Shown here in pieces: positions 33,798 through 41,344 of a stretch of 64,000 nucleotides of DNA. The first letter of the stretch is position 1. Every line of letters starts with the position of its first letter. The position numbers and the translations under genes were made by a program. The DNA is from Clostridia bacterium. Lineage in GTDB: Bacteria > Bacillota > Clostridia > UBA1381 > UBA9506. The stretch is taken from contig JAFQJE010000010.1 of assembly GCA_017415145.1 (NCBI GenBank), positions 29,829-93,828 on the forward strand, given 5' to 3'. The notes beneath the pieces are model-generated. The model worked only from the letters and a program-made list of their open reading frames with translations. It was not told the DNA's origin and did no database searches.

Positions 33798-35159
33798 CTA
33801 TCTTTCGTTCATAGGAACATATATGCCGTTTTTGCAAACGTGCTTATATGCAGGACGGATGATTTTGCCGTCGTATACAACTTCTTCAATTCTGTGAGCA
33901 CACCATCCCGCCATACGTGCTATTGCAAAAAGCGGTGTGTAAAGTTCTGTGGGAATATTTAAGCATTTATAAACAAAGCCTGAATAAAGGTCAACGTTTG
34001 CACAGATGTAACTTCTGCCTTTGCGGCTTGTAAAAATCTCAGGTGTGAGCTCTTCAATCAAATTATAAAGCTTAAATTCATCCATATTGCCCGTAGCATA
34101 AGCAAGCTCTTCTGCTTTACGCTTTAGAGCTACTGCTCTCGGGTCAGATTTTGTATAGAGTGCGTGTCCCATACCATAAACAAGACCACTCTTGTCGAAA
34201 GCTTCTCTGTTAAACACTTTTTCAATATGGCGTGCAACCTGGTCTTTGTCTGTAATATCTGTGAGGTTCTCTTTAAAATCTTCTACCATGCCGACAACCT
34301 TAGCGTTAGCACCACCATGTTTTGGACCCTTTAGAGAGCCTATGGCTGCTGAAATTGCAGAATATGTGTCAGTATCAGAAGATGATACAACACGCGTTGT
34401 AAATGTAGAGTTGTTACCGCCGCCGTGCTCTGCATGTAAAATAAGTGCAAGGTCTAAAACCTTTGCCTCTAAATCAGTAAAGCTATTGTCAGGTCTTATC
34501 ATGTGCAGAAGATTTTCCGCAGTTGATAAATCAGGTCTGGGATTGTGAATGATAAGACTCTTGTTATCAAAGTAGTGACATTTTGCCTGATAAGCATAAG
34601 CCACCATTGTAGGAACCTGCGAAAACAAAAGTATAGATTGTCTGATTAAGTTATATAAATCAATAGAATCAGGGTCATTGTCATAAGAATACATCGCAAG
34701 AACCGAGCGTGCCAGCTTATTCATTACGTTATTGCTGGGAGAATACATAATAACGTCTTCCAAGAAACCGTCAGGAAGCACACGCATCTTGCCTACTAAC
34801 TTTTTAAAATCTTCAAGCTCAGACTTCGTAGGAAGCTTACCAAAAAGCAAAAGGTAGCAAGTTTCTTCATATCCAAATCTATTCTCTTTTTCGCATGCAC
34901 CTACAATTTCAGATACATCAATACCACGGTATGTGAGCTTACCATCATCAGGGATTTTTTCATCCTCGTACATAATGTAGCCGTGAACCTGACAAACCTT
35001 AGTTAAACCTGCCAATACACCTGTACCGTCAGAGTTACGAAGTCCACGCTTTACTCTGTCATTTTTATAAGCTTCGGCAGGTATGCTTGTATTATCTTCA
35101 ATTACATTGGTCCATTTTCTAAAGGCCTCTGCGTACATATCCTGTTCTGTTCTTTTCAT
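33798..35159 (-). CDS. gltA: Citrate synthase
   Basis: A 453-residue type II-like citrate synthase that condenses acetyl-CoA with oxaloacetate. Key segments are KLTYRGIDVSEIVG, LILHAEHGGGNNSTFTTRVVSSS (catalytic His), GSLKGPKHGGANAKV (second active-site His) and VYGMGHALYTKSDPRA (third His, oxaloacetate binding). The length and the N-terminal extension match the clostridial citrate/methylcitrate synthase subgroup. The ATG follows AAAGGTGATAATT. It has a consensus promoter with clustered TTTTTGC-type repeats upstream, and uvrB follows at 35 bp, so they may form one operon. Confidence 0.94.
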   Translation of the reverse strand: MKRTEQDMYAEAFRKWTNVIEDNTSIPAEAYKNDRVKRGLRNSDGTGVLAGLTKVCQVHGYIMYEDEKIPDDGKLTYRGIDVSEIVGACEKENRFGYEETCYLLLFGKLPTKSELEDFKKLVGKMRVLPDGFLEDVIMYSPSNNVMNKLARSVLAMYSYDNDPDSIDLYNLIRQSILLFSQVPTMVAYAYQAKCHYFDNKSLIIHNPRPDLSTAENLLHMIRPDNSFTDLEAKVLDLALILHAEHGGGNNSTFTTRVVSSSDTDTYSAISAAIGSLKGPKHGGANAKVVGMVEDFKENLTDITDKDQVARHIEKVFNREAFDKSGLVYGMGHALYTKSDPRAVALKRKAEELAYATGNMDEFKLYNLIEELTPEIFTSRKGRSYICANVDLYSGFVYKCLNIPTELYTPLFAIARMAGWCAHRIEEVVYDGKIIRPAYKHVCKNGIYVPMNER

Positions 35160-35211
35160 AATTATCACCTTTTCAAAACTATTTTATCATATTTTTTCAA
35201 ATATGTCATCT

Positions 35212-35240
35212 ATTATATTAAAAACCTTACTAAATGTCAA
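35212..35240 (-). promoter_or_regulatory. Sigma-A promoter of citrate synthase gene
   Basis: Leftward consensus -35 TTGACA, 17-bp spacer, -10 TATAAT, about 50 bp upstream of the ATG. Confidence 0.75.
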
Positions 35241-35249
35241 TATACACAA

Positions 35250-35346
35250 AAGCAAAAATGCAAAAATCATTAATTAAAATTTCATATTTTTGCTTTTTAC
35301 AGGTATTATTTTGCATTTTTGTGTTACTTTTTGCATTTTTGTTACA
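35250..35346. promoter_or_regulatory. Phased TTTTTGC-type repeats, candidate operator
   Basis: Two copies of TTGCATTTTTG lie exactly 20 bp apart (35311-35321 and 35331-35341), each followed by GTTAC. A related TTTTTGCTTTTTAC (35287-35300) lies 21 bp before them. A reversed double copy, GCAAAAATGCAAAAA (35252-35266), lies just upstream of the citrate synthase -35. Spacing near two helical turns suggests binding of a dimeric or multimeric regulator. The remainder of the 333-bp gap between citrate synthase and proS holds only the two promoters and A/T-rich DNA. Confidence 0.45.
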
Positions 35347-35424
35347 AAAAAATTTCATTTTTAATCATTTTAACATGTGTTTCTAGGTTTCATTCGGCAA
35401 ATTTGCTAAAATTAGTCAAAATAG

Positions 35425-35453
35425 TTGACTTTTTTTTGCTTTCATATTATTAT
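35425..35453 (+). promoter_or_regulatory. Sigma-A promoter of proS
   Basis: -35 TTGACT, 17-bp spacer, -10 TATTAT (an alternative TATAAT lies 3 bp further on). The resulting leader of about 35 nt is too short for a T-box. Confidence 0.5.
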
Positions 35454-35492
35454 AATATAATGAATATTATTATATGAAAGGCGAAATACATT

Positions 35493-37193
35493 ATGAGAAT
35501 GTCAAAATTATTTTTAAGTACTCTTCGTGAGGTACCCGCAGAAGCTGAAACAGTCAGCCATCAGTTAATGCTCAGAGCAGGTATTATCAGAAAGCTTGCT
35601 GCAGGTGTTTACTCATATCTGCCCTTAGGTCTTCGTGTACTTAAAAAGGTTGAAAATATTGTACGTGAAGAAATGGATAGAGCTGATGCTCAGGAACTTT
35701 TAATGTCAGCATTACTCCCTGCTGAATCTTATCAGGCATCAGGCAGATGGGAAGTTTTTGGTCCTAATATGTTCAAATTAAAGGACAGAAACAACAGAGA
35801 TTTCTGTCTTGGACCTACACATGAAGAAATCTTTACTGAAACTGTAAAGGCATCACTTAAGTCTTACAGACAGTTACCTGTTACACTTTATCAGATTCAG
35901 ACAAAGTACCGTGATGAGAGTAGACCGAGATTTGGTATCATCCGTTCACGTGAATTTGTTATGAAAGATGCATATAGCTTTGACCGCACATGGGAAGGTT
36001 TAGATGAGTCTTACAATAAGATGTACAACGCTTATTGCAAAATCTTTGACCGCCTCGGTCTTGATTACATAGTAGTTGACGCAGACTCTGGTGCTATGGG
36101 TGGTTCAGGTTCTCAGGAATTTATGGTAAAATCCGAAGTAGGCGAAGACACAATCGCACACTGCCCCGCTTGTAACTATTCTGCTAACGTCGAAAAAGCT
36201 GAATGTCTACTCGTTCCCGCCGAAAAAGAAGCGGCTAAAACACGTGAAAAAATTCACACACCCAACGTTAAGACAATTGATGAGCTTGTTGCATTTTTAA
36301 ATACTGACAGCACAAAGTTTGTAAAGACCTTAATCTATACAGCCAATGACAAAACTGTTGCAGTTATGGTAAGAGGCGACCGTGAGGTTAACGAAGTTAA
36401 GCTTGCTAACCACTTAGGGGTAAACGCTGATGATTTAGTGATGGCTTCTCCCGAGGTAGTGACAGCTGTTACAGGTGCTGCAGTTGGCTTTGCAGGTCCT
36501 GTGGGGATTAAATGTCCTGTTATTTGCGATCGTGAAGTTTCAGTTATGTCAAACTTCATCGTTGGTGCTAATGAAACAGATTATCATTTTATTAATGTAA
36601 ATACAGAAGATTTCGAAGCTGAAATTGTAGATGTTCGTGTAATCGTTGCAGGAGACGCTTGCCCTAAGTGCGGACAACCCATCACAACAACACAGGGTAT
36701 TGAGGTTGGTCATATCTTTAAACTTGGTACAAAGTACACAGAGGCTTTAGACTGCACTTACTTGGACGAAAACGGCAAACCCCAGACAATCATCATGGGT
36801 TGCTATGGTATAGGTGTATCACGTGTGATTGCTGCTGCAATTGAGCAGTTCAGCGACGAAAACGGTCTTGTATGGCCTGTTGCTATCGCTCCCTATCAGG
36901 TGTCGGTTGTTCCTGTTAATGTTAAAGACGAAGAACAGGCAAAACTCGCAGATAAGATTTATGAAGACTTAAAAGCTCAGGGTATTGAAACTTTAATTGA
37001 CGACCGTGAAGAACGTGCAGGCGTTAAATTTAAGGACGCAGACTTAATCGGTATTCCCGTAAGAATAACAGTAGGCAAAAAGGCTGCTGACGGAATTGTA
37101 GAATACAAATTAAGAACAGACGACGCAGCTTGTGACGTTTCAGTAGATGATGCTGTTAAGAACGCTGTTTCTTATATAAAGGAAAATTTATAA
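35493..37193 (+). CDS. proS: Prolyl-tRNA synthetase, bacterial type
   Basis: A 566-residue class II synthetase. Motif 1 and 2 regions are seen in [31 protein letters not shown] and [25 protein letters not shown]. The insertion (editing) domain spans about 225-390 and includes the YbaK-like stretch, and motif 3 lies in [17 protein letters not shown], before a C-terminal anticodon-binding domain. It attaches proline to tRNA-Pro and clears alanyl-tRNA-Pro. The ATG is preceded by a GAAAGGCG SD. A lipoprotein gene follows 12 bp later and is probably cotranscribed. Confidence 0.98.
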   Translation: MRMSKLFLSTLREVPAEAETVSHQLMLRAGIIRKLAAGVYSYLPLGLRVLKKVENIVREEMDRADAQELLMSALLPAESYQASGRWEVFGPNMFKLKDRNNRDFCLGPTHEEIFTETVKASLKSYRQLPVTLYQIQTKYRDESRPRFGIIRSREFVMKDAYSFDRTWEGLDESYNKMYNAYCKIFDRLGLDYIVVDADSGAMGGSGSQEFMVKSEVGEDTIAHCPACNYSANVEKAECLLVPAEKEAAKTREKIHTPNVKTIDELVAFLNTDSTKFVKTLIYTANDKTVAVMVRGDREVNEVKLANHLGVNADDLVMASPEVVTAVTGAAVGFAGPVGIKCPVICDREVSVMSNFIVGANETDYHFINVNTEDFEAEIVDVRVIVAGDACPKCGQPITTTQGIEVGHIFKLGTKYTEALDCTYLDENGKPQTIIMGCYGIGVSRVIAAAIEQFSDENGLVWPVAIAPYQVSVVPVNVKDEEQAKLADKIYEDLKAQGIETLIDDREERAGVKFKDADLIGIPVRITVGKKAADGIVEYKLRTDDAACDVSVDDAVKNAVSYIKENL

Positions 37194-37205
37194 GGAGAAT
37201 TCGGT

Positions 37206-37676
37206 ATGAAAAAGTTTTTATCTTTAGTTTTGGTATTAGTGCTTTCATTAAGTGTATTTGCTGCTTGTGGCAAAGGCAACGATACAAATGAGCCTGATAA
37301 AACAGGCGAGGCAAATAACACGCAGGTAGAAGAACTTATTGAAAACAACAAAGCTGACGAAACACCTGCCCCTGCTGCAAATGATAGTACCAGCAGCGGT
37401 AATAAACCTGCTAAAAAACCTACAAGTAATATTCCTTCTGCTGCAACTCCCGCTCCATCAGAAAACAAAGATGTAGTAACCGAGAATAACGCTCCTGATG
37501 TTTATTTAGTTATTAATAGCGATGATAATGCAGCAACTATTTCCTATCATTTAAAAGAATGTAATCTGTTAAAAGGCGGAGAATCACAGAAGGTTGCATG
37601 GGAAATGATAAAAACCTTAGGTTTCAGACAATGTCCCAAATGCAATCCGCCACAATATGAAGGCTATATTGAATAA
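37206..37676 (+). CDS. Lipoprotein with C-terminal HxxxC/CxxC domain
   Basis: A 156-residue exported lipoprotein. Signal peptide 1-20 ends in FAAC (lipidated Cys 21). A long low-complexity linker (about 22-95, rich in Asn, Asp, Pro, Ala) follows. A compact C-terminal module has YHLKECNLLKG and RQCPKCNPPQ. That arrangement (His and Cys, then CxxCNPP) resembles the small metal-binding domain often appended to secreted nucleases and lipoproteins of Firmicutes. Zn binding is inferred. It starts 12 bp after proS and ends at a strong terminator. It has no catalytic motif that I recognise. Confidence 0.75.
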   Translation: MKKFLSLVLVLVLSLSVFAACGKGNDTNEPDKTGEANNTQVEELIENNKADETPAPAANDSTSSGNKPAKKPTSNIPSAATPAPSENKDVVTENNAPDVYLVINSDDNAATISYHLKECNLLKGGESQKVAWEMIKTLGFRQCPKCNPPQYEGYIE

Positions 37677-37681
37677 TATGT

Positions 37682-37710
37682 AAATGCACTCTTTTGAGTG
37701 CATTTTTTAT
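37682..37710 (+). terminator. Terminator of proS-lipoprotein unit
   Basis: Perfect 10-bp stem AAATGCACTC / GAGTGCATTT with a TTTT loop, followed by TTTATATG. Confidence 0.85.
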
Positions 37711-37720
37711 ATGTTTTCCG

Positions 37721-37749
37721 TTGACAATTTGTACAACAAGTAGTATAAT
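37721..37749 (+). promoter_or_regulatory. Sigma-A promoter of LRR protein gene
   Basis: Consensus -35 TTGACA, 17-bp spacer, -10 TATAAT, about 60 bp ahead of the start codon. Confidence 0.7.
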
Positions 37750-37808
37750 AAAAGTGATGTATTTATATATATTAGCTAAGATAATTTATCACGAAAGCGA
37801 GTAAGACA

Positions 37809-38738
37809 ATGAAGAGAATCTCAAGACTTTCTATATGCTTGATACTTTGTGCAACGTTTGTTATGAGCACTGCACCTATTTATGCAGAAGAAGTTGCAGA
37901 AACTAACGTAACATGGGAACAGCAAGCTGACGTTTTATACATAAACGGCACAGGCGATATGGTTATTGATTTTGAATACATAACACAAATTCCCTGGTAT
38001 GGTATTCGAAACGAAATCTCAAAAATCGTTGTAGGAGAAGGTATTACCTATATTTCCGACAGCGCTTTCGCTGATTTCAGACTGGCAAAAGAAGTTGTGC
38101 TTCCCAACAGTCTTCGTACAATAGGCCCTGCTGCATTTATTACCTGCACATCTTTGGAAACTCTTACACTCCCCTACAAAATTACCGAAATACAGGACGG
38201 TGCTTTTGTAAACTGCGAGTCTATGAAGGCTATTACTATTCCTGGAAGTATTATAGAAATTGCTGACGACGCTTTTTATAATTGCTATAATGTAAGCATC
38301 GTAGGTGTTCACAACACTTATGCCAATAAGTACGCTAAAGAACACAATATTCCTTTTTACGCAGGAATTGGTCCTTCTGACGAAATTTTAGTAAGAGTCG
38401 ATAACAAATACGTTGACTTTGACCAGCCTCCTGCAATTGTGAATGACAGAACTTTAGTTCCTGTTCGTGCAATTTTTGAGGCAATGGGAATCTCTGTCGA
38501 CTGGAATGCAGACACACGTACAGTTACTGCCACACGTGGCAATACACAGATTAAACTTACAATTGATTCCAATATAATGAAAAAAGTTGTAGACGGTGTG
38601 GAAACATCAATTGAAATTGATGTTCCTGCAATGATTTTAGGTGATAGAACAATGGTTCCTGCACGTGCACCTATGGAAAACTTTGGTGCAAGTGTGCGTT
38701 GGGACGGAGCAACTCGTACAGTTATAATTCAGGATTAA
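37809..38738 (+). CDS. Secreted BspA-type LRR / copper-amine-oxidase-N-like protein
   Basis: A 309-residue exported protein. The signal peptide (1-26, ending STAPIYA) is followed by BspA-like leucine-rich repeats (about 65-165: repeated pattern ISDSAFADF, IGPAAFITCTSLETLTLP, IQDGAFVNCESMKAITIP, IADDAFYNC). The C-terminal part (about 195-305) holds two tandem halves of the copper amine oxidase N-terminal-like domain (RTLVPVRAIFEAMGISVDWN and RTMVPARAPMENFGASVRWD). Such domains are common wall-associated modules in Clostridia and need not bind copper. It is probably a cell-surface adhesion or wall-interaction protein. It has its own promoter. No clear hairpin separates it from the fucI locus 48 bp downstream. 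Confidence 0.85.
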   Translation: MKRISRLSICLILCATFVMSTAPIYAEEVAETNVTWEQQADVLYINGTGDMVIDFEYITQIPWYGIRNEISKIVVGEGITYISDSAFADFRLAKEVVLPNSLRTIGPAAFITCTSLETLTLPYKITEIQDGAFVNCESMKAITIPGSIIEIADDAFYNCYNVSIVGVHNTYANKYAKEHNIPFYAGIGPSDEILVRVDNKYVDFDQPPAIVNDRTLVPVRAIFEAMGISVDWNADTRTVTATRGNTQIKLTIDSNIMKKVVDGVETSIEIDVPAMILGDRTMVPARAPMENFGASVRWDGATRTVIIQD

Positions 38739-38786
38739 ATTTATTTTTATAAATTAATTAATATGTATTTTATGGAGGGAAAAATT

Positions 38787-40622
38787 ATGGCAAAAAACAG
38801 ATATGTAGGCGATTATCCGGTTATCGGCATTCGTCCTTGCATCGATGGTCGTCGCGGTCCTATGAAGCTTCGTGAAAGCTTGGAAGACCAGACAATGGCA
38901 TTAGCACAGGCTGCTAAAAAATTATTTGAAGAAAATCTTTATTACTCAAACGGCGAACCCGTTAAAGTAGTGATAGCTGACACAAGCATCGGTCGCGTAC
39001 CCGAAGCTGCTGCATGTGCTGACAAATTCAAAAAAGAAGGCGTTGACATTACACTTTCCGTTACACCCTGCTGGTGTTATGGTTCAGAAACAATGGATAT
39101 GGACCCCAACACAATCAAAGGCGTATGGGGCTTTAACGGCACAGAGCGTCCCGGTGCAGTATATTTGGCCGCAGTTTTAGCTGGTCACGCACAGAAGTGA
39201 TTACCTGCATTCGGTATTTACGGTCACGAAGTTCAGGATTACGATATGGTTAATGAAATTCCTGAAGACGTTAAAGAAAAATTATTAAGATTCGGTCGTG
39301 CTGCTGTTGCAGTTGCTACAATGCGCGGCAAATCATATTTACAGATTGGTTCACAGTGTATGGGTATTGCAGGTTCTATCATGGACCAGGATTTCGTTGA
39401 AGGATACCTGGGTATGCGTGTTGAATCTGTTGACGAGGTTGAAATCCTCCGTCGTATGGAAGAAGGCATCTATAACGAAGAAGAATATCAAAAGGCTCTT
39501 GCATGGACAAAGGAACACTGCAAAGAAGGTCGCGATGATAACCCTGAATCTGTTCCTTTCATGGGCGAAGACTACAAAATCAAATTCACACCCGAAGAAA
39601 AAGAAAAACAGTGGGAGTTCACAGTTAAAATGTACTGTATTATCAAAGATTTGATGGCAGGCAACCCCAATCTCCCCGATAAATTTATTGAAGAAAAATC
39701 AGGTCACAACGCTATTGCCGGCGGTTTCCAGGGACAGCGTCAGTGGACAGACCATTGGCCCAACTGTGACTATCCCGAAGCGTTACTTAGCTCAACATTT
39801 GACTACGAAGGCGCTCGTGAACCCTTCACACTTGCTACAGAAAATGACGTATTAAACGGCATTAGTATGCTCTTTATGCGCTTACTTACACACCGTGCTC
39901 AGATTTTTGCTGACGTTCGTACATTCTGGTCTCCTGAAGCAACAAAGCGTGTAACAGGTTATGAATTCACTGGCAAAGCTAAAGAAAACGGCGGTATTAT
40001 CCATCTTCTCAACTCAGGTGCTGCATGTTTAGATGCTTGTGGTGAATGCACTGATGCTCAGGGCAACGCTATTATGAAGAAATGGTGGGAAGTAACAGAC
40101 GAAGACATCAAGAAGATGACAGATGCAACAGTTTGGTGTGAAGCAGGCTTTGACAACTTCCGCGGCGGCGGCTTCTCAAGCAGCTATACAACACGTGCAG
40201 AAATGCCTGTTACAATGATTCGTCTTAACCTTGTTAAAGGTTTAGGTCCTGTATTACAGATTGCTGAAGGTTGGACAATGAATCTTCCTGATGAAGTTTC
40301 TGCAACACTTATGGAAAGAACCAACCCCACATGGCCCTGCACATGGTTTATTCCCAGATGTGACGGCAAGGAGGGCAGCCCCTTCAAGACAGCTTACGAT
40401 GTAATGAACAACTGGGGTGCTAACCACGGTGCTATTTCTTACGGTCATATCGGCGCTGACCTTATCACAATGTGCTCAATGCTCAGAATTCCTGTTTGCA
40501 TGCACAATGTTCCCGAGGATGACATTTTCCGCCCAGCTAGCTGGAACGCTTTCGGTATGGATAAGGAAGGTCAGGATTACAGAGCTTGCGCAGCTTATGG
40601 TCCTCTCTACAAAAAATATTAA
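38787..40622 (+). pseudogene. fucI: L-fucose isomerase interrupted by an in-frame TGA
   Basis: The frame encodes a full-length L-fucose/D-arabinose isomerase (about 610 residues against about 590 in the family) except for a TGA at 39198-39200. Family sequence around it reads [25 protein letters not shown], where relatives have Gly (GGA to TGA, one base). Downstream, the metal-binding and catalytic region is intact ([44 protein letters not shown] with the C-terminal His region). The enzyme converts L-fucose to L-fuculose using Mn2+. The start ATG follows GGAGGG. No fucK or fucA is nearby. Either the gene is inactive, or the base is a sequencing error, or the stop is read through. Confidence 0.85.
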
Positions 40623-40638
40623 TAACTAATATCTAACA

Positions 40639-40671
40639 AAATAAGCGGGTTGCATAGCAACCCGCTTATTT
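40639..40671. terminator. Bidirectional terminator
   Basis: Perfect 15-bp stem AAATAAGCGGGTTGC / GCAACCCGCTTATTT with a 3-nt loop, between the convergent fucI and SSB-like genes. Confidence 0.9.
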
Positions 40672-41281
40672 AATTTATCAGCTCTAACTTACTCACAGAA
40701 ACTTCATATGCAGTTTTTTCAACAACAGTTTCATCATCAAGCTTTTTCTGGTATTTTCTCGATTGCATTCTTCCCCTTATGCGAAGGTTTGAGCCAACAG
40801 GCAAATTTTCGCAAAACTTTGCATTTCTTCCCCATGCAATGCATGGTATGTAGTCTGATTTTCCATACGAACGATTAACCGCAAGCAGAATATCTGCTAT
40901 TTCTCTGCCGAAAGGTGTTGTTCTGAAAATCGCAGGTTTACAAATGTAACCATTCAGATAAATCTCATTATCACACTCATCGTCCGTTAAGTTTATTTCT
41001 CTTGCAAAAAGAGTCAGGATAAGTCTGCTCCCTTCGCCCGAATAATTGTTATACGAGCGAAACTGTCCCTTTATTTCTACTCGTGTTCCTATATCAAGCT
41101 CAATATCCTGAATAAGTCTTTCAGATATAGTAACTATGATTTCATCTTCGTTTTCAGACAATCTTTCTGAGCGAACACATACTTTATAAAAGCTTTCTCC
41201 CAAAACCGCATGGCTGTATTCTAAATTACTGTTTATAATTCCTACAAGTCTTGCCTCGTTATCTTCGGCACGATTTAACAT
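40670..41281 (-). CDS. SSB-like protein with two OB folds
   Basis: A 203-residue protein with two consecutive OB-fold segments (about 8-95 and 100-195). Features such as RVEIKGQFRSYNNYSGEGSRLILTLFAREI and YIPCIAWGRNAKFCENLPVG-type sequence resemble SSB proteins, but the acidic C-terminal tip is absent (it ends KLELIN). Clostridia commonly encode this second, divergent SSB-like protein; its role is unknown. It is the last gene of a leftward run of six genes (HD protein to here), 63 bp after mutS. The mutS neighbourhood suggests DNA repair or recombination, which is inference only. Start after GAAGGGAG. Confidence 0.75.
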   Translation of the reverse strand: MLNRAEDNEARLVGIINSNLEYSHAVLGESFYKVCVRSERLSENEDEIIVTISERLIQDIELDIGTRVEIKGQFRSYNNYSGEGSRLILTLFAREINLTDDECDNEIYLNGYICKPAIFRTTPFGREIADILLAVNRSYGKSDYIPCIAWGRNAKFCENLPVGSNLRIRGRMQSRKYQKKLDDETVVEKTAYEVSVSKLELIN

Positions 41282-41344
41282 ATCGTATTTCTCCCTTCAA
41301 GGTTTCTTACGATATATTATATTGCCAGAGTTTAAATTTAGAAC

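Noticed and set aside
39198..39200. TGA read as selenocysteine or glycine in fucI
   Set aside because: No SECIS-like structure is evident after it, the homologous residue is Gly, and TGA ends many intact genes here (spoIVB, the CPA2 antiporter, yqfC, spoIIIAG), so an altered code is unlikely.
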